Counted from the first letter of the stretch, positions 1-9,139 are shown. The stretch: DNA of 64,000 nt from Ochrobactrum sp. CGA5 (GCF_006345815.1 NZ_VCIG01000005.1:434001-498000); one strand, 5' to 3'. Made by a program: numbers and translations. Notes: generated from the letters alone by a model not told the origin.

Positions 1-645
1 GTCTCGCGCTCGCACAGGATCACGTGAATGAATGGCATCCCTGATTGCGGTGTGCTCATCAATTGTGATTTCGACAATCTGTTCAAGTACCGCTCGTGCG
101 CGTGCTGCGTTGATTGCTTGATTGATCCGCTCAGCAATGAAACCGAGAACCAAAGGAAAATATTCGTTATGCGTTGCCGAAGCGAGTGCGCGGTGAAATG
201 CCAGATCGGCGGCGATACCGGTATCTGTCCATTTTTTGGAGCCGCTCATTTCCGCGAGAGCCTCGTTAAGTTGCCTCATATCATGTTCATCATGATGCAC
301 TGCAGCGAGTCCAGCGGCTTCTATCTCCAACGCCATGCGCAACTGGAACAGGCTGCGGAAACTGTCTCTATTGGCTAGCGTTTCAGGCTCTATGCGAAGA
401 GCATGCCTCCGGTCAGGTTCTGTTACGAAAGCCCCGACCCCCTGTCGCGTTTCAACCAAGCCCTCATTGCGCAACTGGGCAATCGCTTCACGTACAACCG
501 ATCGGCTGACGCCGAAGCTTTGTGCGAGATTATGTTCCGTCGGCAGCTTCTGCCCCGGAACAAGGCTACCTTCACTGATCTGCCGTGTAATTTCGGAGGC
601 GATGCGTCCAGGAAGCTGCTCATTACGCCTGATTTCACCAAACAA
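1..645 (-). CDS. GntR family regulator, FadR/FCD type (3' end cut by window edge)
   Basis: Reading the minus strand from a TTG at 645-643 gives an open frame of 215 codons that runs off the window. Residues about 10-75 form a GntR winged helix (LPTEHNLAQSFGVSRSVVRE, then QGVGAFV). Residues about 95 onward are an FCD effector domain with the usual metal-type ligands D147, H151 and H198; the final helix is missing at the edge. TTG was chosen because AGGGAGA lies just upstream and the only other options are an adjacent ATT or a stop. It follows the FAD dehydrogenase by 42 bases on the same strand, so the two are probably co-transcribed. FCD regulators usually sense small carboxylates or sugar acids, which fits the divergent locus; the actual ligand is unknown. 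Confidence 0.85.
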   Translation of the reverse strand, partial: MFGEIRRNEQLPGRIASEITRQISEGSLVPGQKLPTEHNLAQSFGVSRSVVREAIAQLRNEGLVETRQGVGAFVTEPDRRHALRIEPETLANRDSFRSLFQLRMALEIEAAGLAAVHHDEHDMRQLNEALAEMSGSKKWTDTGIAADLAFHRALASATHNEYFPLVLGFIAERINQAINAARARAVLEQIVEITIDEHTAIRDAIHSRDPVRARD

Positions 646-687
646 AATGATAAAGTCTCCCTGATTGCCCTTGTAATGGGTGTGTAG

Positions 688-2130
688 TCAGCCTTTTGAA
701 GAGTCAAGCGAAAGCTGGCAGCCTGGGTTCATGATATTGTTCGGGTCGATGACTTGTTTGATACCTTCAAGTAGTTTTCGTCGTGCAGGATCAATGCGCT
801 TCTCGAAATCATCACGTTTGAGGCGACCAATTCCATGCTCGGCACTGATACTGCCCGCATAACGATCGAGAACAGCATTGATCGTTTCCTTGGCAAGCTT
901 GATCTTCTTGTCTTTCACCACAATATCGAGATTGCTTTCAGGAATAACGTTGAGATGCACATTCCCATCGCCGACATGCCCATAAGAAACGGAGAGACAA
1001 TCTGGAAGAACCTTGGCCAGTTCCCTTTCTGCTTCATCGACGAATGATGCAAGCTTTGAAAGCGGGACCGATATATCCGTGCGCAAGTGCTTGCCCCGCA
1101 GCGCTTGCCCCTCGTTCATGGCTTCACGGAATGTCCAGAGATTTTGACCTTGCGCATGAGAGGACGCGATTGTTCCGTCGAGAACAAGGCCATCTTCCAT
1201 TGCGTTGGCGAGGAACTGTTCCATCAAGGACAGTATATCAACCAGCCCTGAACCCGAGACTTCCATCAAGACATAGGCCGGATATTGTCCAAGTGGCATG
1301 GCGAGCTCTGGCATCGCCTCTTGCGCCAACGTAAAAGCTACCGGCGGCATGAATTCAAACGCTGACATCAAGTCACAGCATTGCAAGCGCGCGCGCCGAT
1401 AGAGAGCAATCGCATCATCAAGCGAATTGAGTCCAAGCAGGGCGGTTTCCACCTTTTCCGGTAAAGGCAAAAGTTTGATTGCTACACCGGTAACCACCCC
1501 AAGAATGCCTTCGGCGCCGACAAATAGCTGTTTCAGGTCAATTCCACGATTGTCTTTCCTCAATGTCGAAAGACTATTGAATATAGCGCCGTCTGGCAGA
1601 ACGACCTCTAGTCCCAGCACCAACTCGCGGGTCATACCATAACGCAACACGTTCACACCGCCTGCGTTGGTGCTAACGTTTCCACCGATACGACAACTTC
1701 CCTGCGCACCAAGTGCCAAGGGGAAAAACATACCTTCGGCAGCCAGTTTATCTTTCAGATCGGAGAGAATGCAACCGGCATCCACAATCGCAGAAAAATC
1801 ATCCGGATCGACCTTTCGGATCCGGTTCATTCGCTCAAGGCTTAAAATGACAAGATTATCCTGGCCATCAGGCACACCGCCTTGCACAAGACCAGTGTTT
1901 CCGCCTTGCGGAATGATGGATAACCCCAACAAAGCACAGGCTTTAACCGCAGCAGAAACCTCCTCCGTCGAACGCGGACGGATGACGGCTACCGCTATAT
2001 TCTCTATGTCTCCCGGCCAGTCACGACAATAACCAAGGGTGTCCTTTTGCTCGACAATAACCAGATCGTCACCCAAAAGAGCAACGAGATCTGCCTGCTT
2101 CTTTCCGGCCACGCCCTCCGACCCAAACAT
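688..2130 (-). CDS. FAD-linked D-2-hydroxyacid dehydrogenase (GlcD/D2HGDH family)
   Basis: A 480-residue flavoprotein of the VAO/PCMH type. The N-terminal FAD_binding_4 domain shows PQGGNTGL at 74-81 and a glycine/asparagine-rich stretch at 143-161. The C-terminal FAD-oxidase domain carries GHVGDGNVHLN at 384-394 and EHGIG at 431-435, the histidine/glutamate metal and substrate sites of D-lactate and D-2-hydroxyglutarate dehydrogenases. Length matches that family. The start has AGAGGA five bases upstream. It would oxidise a D-2-hydroxyacid to the 2-keto acid and pass electrons to an acceptor. It is divergent from the sugar-acid operon and upstream of the GntR gene, so it probably acts on an intermediate of the same pathway. 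Substrate cannot be fixed from sequence. Confidence 0.85.
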   Translation of the reverse strand: MFGSEGVAGKKQADLVALLGDDLVIVEQKDTLGYCRDWPGDIENIAVAVIRPRSTEEVSAAVKACALLGLSIIPQGGNTGLVQGGVPDGQDNLVILSLERMNRIRKVDPDDFSAIVDAGCILSDLKDKLAAEGMFFPLALGAQGSCRIGGNVSTNAGGVNVLRYGMTRELVLGLEVVLPDGAIFNSLSTLRKDNRGIDLKQLFVGAEGILGVVTGVAIKLLPLPEKVETALLGLNSLDDAIALYRRARLQCCDLMSAFEFMPPVAFTLAQEAMPELAMPLGQYPAYVLMEVSGSGLVDILSLMEQFLANAMEDGLVLDGTIASSHAQGQNLWTFREAMNEGQALRGKHLRTDISVPLSKLASFVDEAERELAKVLPDCLSVSYGHVGDGNVHLNVIPESNLDIVVKDKKIKLAKETINAVLDRYAGSISAEHGIGRLKRDDFEKRIDPARRKLLEGIKQVIDPNNIMNPGCQLSLDSSKG

Positions 2131-2258
2131 AGTATCCTCTTGGCTTTACCGACCTGCAATTTTCTGTCTCAGTTGTGCGACAGCTTTAAAATGCGACGAG
2201 TTTTTCCATTCCATTCCTATGGCAACAGAGAAAGCTGTTTCCAATCTCTACATATAAG

Positions 2259-2271
2259 GTTATCAGACAAC
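2259..2271. promoter_or_regulatory. Putative GntR operator A
   Basis: GTTATCAGACAAC is a near-perfect 13-bp palindrome about A2265, one mismatch from GTTGTCAGACAAC. It sits midway in the 244-base divergent gap between the FAD dehydrogenase and the DenD-like gene. A sequence differing at only two positions recurs at 5035-5047. The length and TTGTC-N-GACAA form are typical of FadR-subfamily GntR operators; assignment to the local regulator is inference. Nothing else was recognised in this gap. Confidence 0.5.
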
Positions 2272-2374
2272 CCTACAACATAAATCTGGTGGGAGACCGG
2301 ATAAGTGTCCGAATGATAGCCAAAGCCAAATTTTCGGATAAGGTTGGCTGCAAGGGACGGAGGAGGCCTTTTAA

Positions 2375-3358
2375 ATGCATATCGCAATCATCGGTGCTGC
2401 AGGCATGATCGGACGCAAGCTAGCGCAGCGTCTTTCTAATGATGGCCATCTAGGGGGAAATCCCGTTGAAAAGCTTACGCTTATCGATATTGTTGCAGCA
2501 GAATCGCCAAGTGGCTTTGCAGGATCCGTAGATATTCTCGCAGCCGATATATCCACTATGGCAACCGCTCAGAAGATCATTTCAGAACGTCCCGACACCA
2601 TCTTCCACCTGGCGGCGATCGTGTCCGGTGAAGCGGAGATCGACTTCGATAAAGGATATCGAATCAATCTTGATGGCACTCGACATCTGTTCGATGCCAT
2701 CAGGCTTGCGCATACTGCCGACGGTTATAAGCCCCGCGTGGTTTTCACATCATCAATTGCCGTTTTTGGCACACCGCTCCCCTACCCGATCCCCGATGAA
2801 TTTCACACAACACCGTTGACGAGTTACGGCACACAGAAGGCAATTGGTGAACTTCTGCTATCCGACTACACCCGGCGCGGCTTCTTCGATGGGTTAGGGA
2901 TTCGCCTGCCCACGATTTGCATACGACCCGGCAAACCGAATAAAGCCGCATCAGGCTTTTTCTCCAACATTCTACGCGAACCGCTCTCAGGACAGGAAGC
3001 AGTCTTACCTGTATCTGAAGATGTCAGGCATTGGCATGCTTCGCCGCGCTCGGCTGTCGGCTTTCTTATTCACGGGGCCACCATTGATACAGAAGCGGTT
3101 GGGGCGCGTCGCAATCTATCCATGCCAGGTCTCAGTGCCACCGTGGGCGAGCAGATTGAAGCATTGCGTCGCGTTGCCGGGGAAAAAGCTGTCCGCCTGA
3201 TCCGACGTGAGCCGGACGAACTGATCATGCGTATGGTTGCAGGCTGGGCTCCTGGTTTCGATGCAAAACGGGCACAGACCCTTGGCTTCACCGCAGAAAC
3301 ATCTTTTGATGAGATCATTCGCGTTCACATTGAAGATGAGATGGGAGGCAAGATTTGA
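2375..3358 (+). CDS. denD: NAD-dependent SDR/epimerase-type dehydrogenase, D-erythronate dehydrogenase-like
   Basis: A 327-residue extended short-chain dehydrogenase. The Rossmann glycine motif IIGAAGMIG is at 5-13; the catalytic set is S126/S127, Y151 and K155 (TSYGTQK). The overall sequence pattern resembles DenD, the D-erythronate dehydrogenase that oxidises C2 of a four-carbon sugar acid to the 2-keto acid. A strong GGAGGAGG precedes the ATG. It overlaps the next gene by four bases (TTGA), so the two are translationally coupled. The usual partners of DenD in four-carbon acid catabolism (a DUF1537 kinase and a class-II aldolase) are not in the window, so a related sugar acid may be the true substrate. 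Confidence 0.75.
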   Translation: MHIAIIGAAGMIGRKLAQRLSNDGHLGGNPVEKLTLIDIVAAESPSGFAGSVDILAADISTMATAQKIISERPDTIFHLAAIVSGEAEIDFDKGYRINLDGTRHLFDAIRLAHTADGYKPRVVFTSSIAVFGTPLPYPIPDEFHTTPLTSYGTQKAIGELLLSDYTRRGFFDGLGIRLPTICIRPGKPNKAASGFFSNILREPLSGQEAVLPVSEDVRHWHASPRSAVGFLIHGATIDTEAVGARRNLSMPGLSATVGEQIEALRRVAGEKAVRLIRREPDELIMRMVAGWAPGFDAKRAQTLGFTAETSFDEIIRVHIEDEMGGKI

Positions 3359-4236
3359 CACGCAAAATCGCTTTTCTTGGAACCGGCCTGATGGGCGCAC
3401 CAATGGCCGGACGGCTTCTGGAAGCGGGCTTTGATGTAACAGTCTGGAATCGGAACAGCATCAAGTCTGCACCTCTTGCTGAAAAAGGTGCCACACTCGC
3501 TCAAGCTGTCACCGAGGCCGCAGAGAACGCGGATGTGGTCATAACGATGTTGACCGACGGTCCGGCAGTACGCAACGTTCTTTTCGATCAAGGAGTCGCC
3601 GCCGCCTTGAGAAAAGGCAGTACTGTCATTGACATGAGTTCAATCTCGCCAGACTTCGCACGCGAGCATGCCGAGAGTTTACAGACCATTGGGGTTAATC
3701 ATATTGATGCTCCAGTCTCCGGTGGAGTAATAGGTGCGCAGGAAGGCACGCTTGCAATCATGGCTGGCGGAGATGAAGCGATCATCGCAGGCCTCGCCGA
3801 TGTGTTCAAACCGATGGGGCGCCTCACCCGCGTCGGCCCGTCAGGTGCCGGTCAGCTAGCAAAACTTGCCAATCAGCAAATTGTGGCTGTGACGATCGGA
3901 GCGATAGCGGAGGCAATGATTCTGGTCGAAAAGGGCGGCGGGTCGCGCGCCGCGTTTCGGGATGCTATCCGCGGTGGTTTCTGTGAAAGCCGAATTCTCG
4001 AACTGCATGGCAAGCGAATGATTGAGCGCAATTTTGAGCCGGGCGGCACATCGCGCATCCAACTGAAAGATCTCGATTCCATTCTCAAGACGGCTGACGA
4101 TTTGTCTTTGAGCTTGCCACTCACCGAAACCGTACACGAAGCCTTTGCCGCTTTCGTGGAGGACGGGGGCGGCGAGAAGGATCATAGCGCCCTGCTCCTG
4201 CATCTCGAAAAACTCAATGACGGTCGAAAAAGCTAG
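3355..4236 (+). CDS. 3-hydroxyisobutyrate dehydrogenase-family oxidoreductase (LtnD/GarR-like)
   Basis: A 293-residue beta-hydroxyacid dehydrogenase. The NAD(P) motif GTGLMGAPMAG is at 9-19, the substrate loop DAPVSGGVIGAQEGT at 118-132, and the catalytic lysine K170 lies in GAGQLAKLANQ. It begins with TTG overlapping the stop of the preceding gene. Family members oxidise 2- or 3-hydroxyacids such as L-threonate, tartronate semialdehyde or 3-hydroxyisobutyrate; operon position next to a DenD-like enzyme favours a sugar acid. The pair of C2-oxidising enzymes with different folds suggests that two stereoisomers of one substrate feed the same pathway. That is inference. Confidence 0.8.
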   Translation: MTRKIAFLGTGLMGAPMAGRLLEAGFDVTVWNRNSIKSAPLAEKGATLAQAVTEAAENADVVITMLTDGPAVRNVLFDQGVAAALRKGSTVIDMSSISPDFAREHAESLQTIGVNHIDAPVSGGVIGAQEGTLAIMAGGDEAIIAGLADVFKPMGRLTRVGPSGAGQLAKLANQQIVAVTIGAIAEAMILVEKGGGSRAAFRDAIRGGFCESRILELHGKRMIERNFEPGGTSRIQLKDLDSILKTADDLSLSLPLTETVHEAFAAFVEDGGGEKDHSALLLHLEKLNDGRKS

Positions 4237-4268
4237 TTCGCAGGGAACAAGCTGCATTCGGAGGTGCA

Positions 4269-4975
4269 ATGAAGATCAACTCCATCGAAACCATTCGCAT
4301 CGCAGAGCGGCCAAACCTGTTGTGGATGGAAGTTCATACGGATGAAGGAATTAGCGGACTCGGCGAAACCTTTTTTATGTCCGAGACTGTCGACGCTTAT
4401 CTGCACGAATATTTTGCACCCGCTACAGATAGATTTGCTGGCTTCTGATCTTGTGGGCTATCTCGGGTTCCGTTCGACATGGCGGCGGAAAAGACGCGCG
4501 GGCAATATATTTCTCAGTCTGGTCTGAAGGCCGCTTTGCAGCCTTTCGAGAAAATCCGAGCAGCTGTCGGTGACCGCATGGACATCATGGTTGAATTCCA
4601 ATCCATGTGGCAAACTTCTACCGGCCATGCAGATTGCGCGATAACTCACGCCGTTCAAAACCTTCTGGCATGAGGATCCGATCAAAATAGATAGTATTGG
4701 AAGCCTCAGACGTTATGCAGAAGCAAGCACTGCGCCGATCTGTGTCTCAGAGATCTTGGGAAACCGCTGGGCGTTTCGCGATCTTCTTGAAACCGGTGTG
4801 GCTGACGTTGTCATGCTCGATTTGAGCTGGTGTGGGATCTCTCAGAAGCCTGCAAAATTGCAGCCATGGCGGAAGCTTGGCACTTACCGATCATACCGCT
4901 GGTCCAGTCGTCCTTTGTGCTTCCACGCACCTGTCACTGATCAGGCGTAGAAAAACAGATCGATCTAATTTTTGA
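4269..4975 (+). pseudogene. Decayed enolase-superfamily sugar-acid dehydratase
   Basis: Starting at ATG 4269 the frame reads MKINSIETIRIAERPN... and GISGLGETFF, the capping domain of mandelate-racemase/galactonate-dehydratase proteins, but stops after 59 codons. Homology resumes in another frame (IDLLASDLVGYLGFRST), jumps over most of the capping/barrel junction, then continues in pieces: VEFQSMW, HEDPIKID, ICVSETLGNRWAFRDLLE, and finally GPVVLCASTHLSL. About 235 codons remain of a protein that is normally near 400, with at least three frame changes and large deletions. Several barrel segments that normally carry metal ligands and general acid/base residues are missing or out of frame. A sugar-acid dehydratase is the natural enzyme here between the dehydrogenases and the FAH-family dehydratase, so its loss probably blocks the route unless another copy exists. 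Confidence 0.8.
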
Positions 4976-5033
4976 TGCGGTTGCGACCTGAAGGCTGGAC
5001 TCAGCTTCAGACTGCTAATAATAATAGTATTAT

Positions 5034-5056
5034 TGTTGTCAGACATCCTGACAACA
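5034..5056. promoter_or_regulatory. Putative GntR operator B, inverted repeat
   Basis: A perfect 9-bp inverted repeat, TGTTGTCAG then five bases then CTGACAACA. Its left part, GTTGTCAGACATC at 5035-5047, differs from operator A at two positions and from the symmetric consensus at one. It lies about 40 bases before the GTG start of the FAH-family gene, suggesting that this gene and the TRAP genes have their own regulated promoter. Confidence 0.5.
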
Positions 5057-5096
5057 TATGACCTGTGGGAAGTGGTCATTTACCGGGAGGATATCT

Positions 5097-6266
5097 GTGC
5101 ACGACAAGCGTGAACTGACAGCAACGACGATTTTGCCTGACGATAGCCATTCGGCGGTTTTGATAGGCCGTGTGTGGTTAAAAGCCGAAAATGGCCCCTG
5201 TCCAGTATTAGTGAAAAGCGGTCATGTGCACGATCTCTCCAGCCTGTCTGCAACGGTTTCTGGCCTTCTCGAACGTGATTCGCTGATTAACGAATTGGGG
5301 AATACGAAAAGCTTTCCAAACATCGGCTCTGTTGATGATTTTCTTTCCGGCGAACGCGGGGAGTTACTTGCTCCTATCGATTTGCAATCCATAAAAGCGG
5401 CAGGCGTGACCTTTGCTGACAGCATGCTTGAACGGGTGATCGAAGAACAGGCAAAAGGTGACCCATCTCGCGCCCGCGAGATTCGCGAACGTCTCGCACC
5501 TGTGATCGGCGACAACTTGCGCGGTGTCGTGGCAGGTTCCGAAAAAGCGGCTGGCGTCAAAGCCCTTCTTCAGGAAATGGGGCTTTGGTCCCAATATCTG
5601 GAAGTTGGCATTGGACCTGATGCAGAGATTTTCACTAAGTCCCAGCCAATGTCCGCTGTCGGTTGCGGTGCGACCGTCGGTATTCTGCCGATTTCACAAT
5701 GGAACAATCCTGAACCCGAAGTGGTTCTGGTTGTCGCTTCGGATGGACGCATTGTCGGCGCGACTCTAGGGAACGACGTCAATCTCAGGGACATCGAAGG
5801 ACGGTCGGCTCTCCTGCTTGGCAAAGCCAAGGATAACAATGCTTCCTGCGCCATAGGCCCCTTCATTCGCCTGTTTGATGGCGAGTTTACCATGGATGTA
5901 TTGCGCAAGCTCAAGCTGTCGTTGACTGTCAATGGAGTTGACGGCTTCGAGATGACCGGCGAAAGCCAGATGGAAGCAATAAGCCGCGATCCTGAAAATC
6001 TCGCTTCGCAGATGATGAACCGCAATCATCAGTATCCTGATGGCGCGGTGTTGTTCCTCGGAACAATGTTCGCGCCAGTCAAAGACCGTCGCGGTGCTGG
6101 ACAAGGTTTCACGCACGAAGTCGGTGACCGCGTGGAGATATCGACTCCCAAGCTTGGACGGCTCATCAACTGGGTCGACCGTACTGACAAATGTCCAGAA
6201 TGGACATTTGGCATAAGGGCACTGATCCAAAACCTACAAGCGCGCGGTTTGCTCGATAAAGTCTGA
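5097..6266 (+). CDS. FAH-family dehydratase, 2-keto-3-deoxy-pentonate dehydratase-like
   Basis: A 389-residue fumarylacetoacetate-hydrolase-family protein. The GTG start is preferred because GGGAGGA precedes it; the in-frame ATG at 5058 overlaps the inverted repeat and has no ribosome site. An N-terminal cap (LIGRVWLK, GPCPVLV) is followed by the FAH core with carboxylate metal ligands in GPDAEIFTK, NPEPEVVLVV and GNDVNLRDIEG. Length and architecture match the XylX-type enzymes that dehydrate 2-keto-3-deoxy-D-xylonate or arabinonate to alpha-ketoglutarate semialdehyde. This is the step directly after a sugar-acid dehydratase, whose gene next door is broken. Specific substrate is inferred from family and context. 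Confidence 0.75.
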   Translation: MHDKRELTATTILPDDSHSAVLIGRVWLKAENGPCPVLVKSGHVHDLSSLSATVSGLLERDSLINELGNTKSFPNIGSVDDFLSGERGELLAPIDLQSIKAAGVTFADSMLERVIEEQAKGDPSRAREIRERLAPVIGDNLRGVVAGSEKAAGVKALLQEMGLWSQYLEVGIGPDAEIFTKSQPMSAVGCGATVGILPISQWNNPEPEVVLVVASDGRIVGATLGNDVNLRDIEGRSALLLGKAKDNNASCAIGPFIRLFDGEFTMDVLRKLKLSLTVNGVDGFEMTGESQMEAISRDPENLASQMMNRNHQYPDGAVLFLGTMFAPVKDRRGAGQGFTHEVGDRVEISTPKLGRLINWVDRTDKCPEWTFGIRALIQNLQARGLLDKV

Positions 6267-6276
6267 AGGCGGATAG

Positions 6277-6801
6277 ATGACGAAAGCGATAGACTTCTTT
6301 TACAAGATACTCGGCGCCATTCTCGTCTTCCTCCTTGCCGGCATGGCAATCATGGTGTTCGTCAATGTAGTTCTGCGCTATGCTGTAAATTCTGGACTAA
6401 CTGTGTCTGAAGAACTTGCGCGTTATTTTTTTGTCTGGGTGTCGTTTCTCGGAGCGGTACTTACGTTTCGTGAGAACAGCCAGTTGGGCATTGAAACGCT
6501 CGTTGCCCGTTTCGGACGGCAGGGTCGCGTTATCTGCATGGCGACCGGCTATATGATCATCATGTTATGCTCGAGCATTTTCTTCTGGGGGACTTGGAAG
6601 CAGTTCGACATCAATGCCAGTATGGTTGCACCAGTCACCGGCCTCTCAATGATTTGGGTTTACGGCGTCGGCCTTTTTACGGGCGGCGCAATGTTCATCA
6701 TCGCCGCCGAACGTTTCCTTCGGGCCATCACCGGTCGCTTGACCGATGAGGAAATAGCCACCTTTGCGGGTGAACATTCACTCGACCACCTGACGGAGTA
6801 G
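6277..6801 (+). CDS. TRAP transporter small permease (DctQ family)
   Basis: A 174-residue protein with four predicted membrane helices: about 12-34, a segment around 50-66, about 88-108 and about 128-150. The motif NVVLRYAVNSGLTVSEELARYFFVWVSFLGA is the DctQ signature region. It forms the membrane complex with the large permease that starts six bases after its stop. Together with the downstream periplasmic protein this is a complete sodium- or proton-driven tripartite importer, presumably for the sugar acid broken down by the upstream enzymes. Confidence 0.9.
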   Translation: MTKAIDFFYKILGAILVFLLAGMAIMVFVNVVLRYAVNSGLTVSEELARYFFVWVSFLGAVLTFRENSQLGIETLVARFGRQGRVICMATGYMIIMLCSSIFFWGTWKQFDINASMVAPVTGLSMIWVYGVGLFTGGAMFIIAAERFLRAITGRLTDEEIATFAGEHSLDHLTE

Positions 6802-6806
6802 GTGAT

Positions 6807-8084
6807 ATGACGCTTGTAGTATTTGTCGGCTCCCTCCTCAGCGCCATGGCGATCGGTGTTCCGATCGCCTTTTCACTCATGTTCTGTGGTGTCGTTCTCA
6901 TGTGGTACATGGGGATGTTCAACACGCAAATCATCGCTCAGAACATGATTGCCGGTGTCGATTCCTTTACGCTTCTGGCAATCCCCTTCTTCATCCTGGC
7001 GGGCGAACTGATGAATTCAGGCGGCCTTTCCCGCCGCATTATTGATTTTGCCATAGCTTGTGTCGGTCATATCCGAGGCGGTCTTGGTGTGGTTGCCATT
7101 CTCGCGGCAATCATCATGGCCAGCGTATCAGGTTCGGCTGCGGCCGATACAGCGGCGCTTGCAACGATCCTTATACCCATGATGGCTAAAGCTGGCTATA
7201 ACGTCCCCCGCTCAGCCGGTTTAATGGCGGCGGGCGGTATTATCGCACCAGTTATCCCACCATCAATGGCAATGATCGTATTCGGCGTTGCCGCCAATGT
7301 GTCCATAACGCAGCTTTTCATGGCTGGTATCGTGCCGGGTCTGATGATGGGTACTGCCCTGCTTTTCACCTGGCAGGCCGTCGTCCGAAAAGACAACCTC
7401 AAAGTGCTGCCTAAGAAGTCGGGTAAAGAACGACTGCAGGCAACCGGCCGGGCATTATGGGCACTTGGCATGCCTATTATCATCCTCGGCGGCATCCGCA
7501 TGGGTGTCATGACGCCAACGGAAGCAGCAGTCGTAGCCGCAGCCTATGCCCTTTTTATCGGTATGTTCGTCTATCGCGAACTGAGGTTTATCGATCTTTA
7601 CGGTGTGTTTCTACGGGCTGCCAAGACAACCTCTGTCATCATGTTTCTCGTGGCCTCGGCACTGGTTTCATCGTGGCTGATAACGGCAGCAAACATTCCG
7701 GCGGAGATTAGCGGCTACATCGCACCGTTGATAGACAGCCCGAAACTGCTGATGCTCGCTATTATGATCCTGGTGCTGATCGTCGGAACTGCGCTGGACC
7801 TTACACCGACGATCCTCATCCTGACGCCTGTTCTGATGCCGATCATCAAGCAGGCTGGCATCGACCCGGCATATTTCGGGGTTTTGTTCATAATGAACAC
7901 CAGTATTGGATTGATCACTCCGCCTGTCGGCGTGGTGCTGAATGTGGTCAGCGGTGTCTCAAAGGTGCCACTTGGTAAAGTAATCGCAGGCGTCAATCCA
8001 TTTTTATTTTCGCAGGTTTTCGTATTGTTGTTGCTGGTTCTATTTCCAAGTCTCGTACTGGTGCCCATGAATTGGCTTCATTAG
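6807..8084 (+). CDS. TRAP transporter large permease (DctM family)
   Basis: A 425-residue, very hydrophobic protein with about 12 membrane segments. The DctM features are visible: IPFFILAGELMNSGGLSRRIIDFA near the N-terminus, ASVSGSAAADTAALATILIPMM in the middle, and the C-terminal NTSIGLITPPVGVVLNV. It is the ion-coupled substrate channel subunit of the tripartite importer. It lies between the small permease and the binding protein in the usual Q-M-P order. Confidence 0.93.
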   Translation: MTLVVFVGSLLSAMAIGVPIAFSLMFCGVVLMWYMGMFNTQIIAQNMIAGVDSFTLLAIPFFILAGELMNSGGLSRRIIDFAIACVGHIRGGLGVVAILAAIIMASVSGSAAADTAALATILIPMMAKAGYNVPRSAGLMAAGGIIAPVIPPSMAMIVFGVAANVSITQLFMAGIVPGLMMGTALLFTWQAVVRKDNLKVLPKKSGKERLQATGRALWALGMPIIILGGIRMGVMTPTEAAVVAAAYALFIGMFVYRELRFIDLYGVFLRAAKTTSVIMFLVASALVSSWLITAANIPAEISGYIAPLIDSPKLLMLAIMILVLIVGTALDLTPTILILTPVLMPIIKQAGIDPAYFGVLFIMNTSIGLITPPVGVVLNVVSGVSKVPLGKVIAGVNPFLFSQVFVLLLLVLFPSLVLVPMNWLH

Positions 8085-8117
8085 ATTTAACATCAACTCT
8101 GGGAGGAGAAGAGTTCA

Positions 8118-9122
8118 ATGAAAAAACTGATTATGCTGGCGACTACCGCTCTCATGGCGGGAGCGCTTACCGTACCCGCATTCGCCGAATTTCAAGAGCG
8201 TAATATTCGCGTTTCGAACGGCATTAACGAAGATCACCCCGTTGGGAATGGCGTTAAGGCAATGAATGAGTGCCTTGCCGAAAAGTCCGGCGGAAAAATG
8301 AAGATAACCGCATTCTGGGGCGGAGCACTTGGAGGGGATTTACAGGCAACGCAGGCTCTGCGCTCCGGCGTGCAGGAAGGCGTGGTTACCTCGTCTTCAC
8401 CGCTCGTCGGAATCGTTCCCGCACTCGGGGTCTTCGACTTGCCGTTTCTCTTCGCCAGTGACGAAGAAGCCGATGCTATCGTTGACGGCCCGTTTGGTAA
8501 AATGATGGACGAAAAGCTCGCTGCTGTCGGCCTCGTCAACCTTGCCTATTGGGAGAACGGGTTCCGAAATCTTTCAAATTCGAAGCGCCCGGTAAACAAG
8601 TGGGAAGACTTCAGCGGCATGAAGGTCCGCGTAATGCAAAATAACATCTTCCTCGATACATTCCAGAATTTTGGTGCCAATGCCACTCCGATGGCGTTCG
8701 GCGAAGTCTTCTCGGCGCTGGAAACGAAGGCAATTGACGCACAAGAAAACCCCTACGTTACGATCGACACTTCAAAATTCTATGAAGTGCAAAAATATGT
8801 AACGGAAACAAAACACGCCTACACGCCGTTTCTGTTTCTCTATTCCAAGCCGATCTTCGACACATACTCACCGGAAGAACAAGCTGCCTTGCGTGAATGC
8901 GCCGTTGTCGGTCGCGACGTTGAACGCAAAGTTATTCGCGAACTAAACCAGAAGTCGCTCGAGAAGATCAAGGAAGCAGGTCTGGAAGTGAACACGCTTT
9001 CGCCGGAAGAGCATGCCCGCATGCTCGAGAAATCCCAGCCGATCTATGCCAAGTACAAGTCGCAGATTGGTGATGATGTTATTGACGCAGTACAGAAACA
9101 GCTCACTGAAATCCGCAAATAG
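8118..9122 (+). CDS. TRAP transporter periplasmic solute-binding protein (DctP family)
   Basis: A 334-residue secreted protein. The first 23 residues are a Sec signal peptide ending in PAFA. The mature part contains the DctP elements NLAYWENGFRNLSNSKRPV and KVRVMQNNIFLDTFQNFGANATPM, then FGEVFSALETKAIDAQENP, the region carrying the carboxylate-binding arginine and the helix-spanning segment. GGGAGGAG precedes the ATG. It captures the substrate, probably an aldonic or uronic-type acid, and delivers it to the two permease subunits just upstream. It is last in the operon and followed by a strong hairpin. Confidence 0.93.
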   Translation: MKKLIMLATTALMAGALTVPAFAEFQERNIRVSNGINEDHPVGNGVKAMNECLAEKSGGKMKITAFWGGALGGDLQATQALRSGVQEGVVTSSSPLVGIVPALGVFDLPFLFASDEEADAIVDGPFGKMMDEKLAAVGLVNLAYWENGFRNLSNSKRPVNKWEDFSGMKVRVMQNNIFLDTFQNFGANATPMAFGEVFSALETKAIDAQENPYVTIDTSKFYEVQKYVTETKHAYTPFLFLYSKPIFDTYSPEEQAALRECAVVGRDVERKVIRELNQKSLEKIKEAGLEVNTLSPEEHARMLEKSQPIYAKYKSQIGDDVIDAVQKQLTEIRK

Positions 9123-9139
9123 AATTCTTGGGCTCTGGA

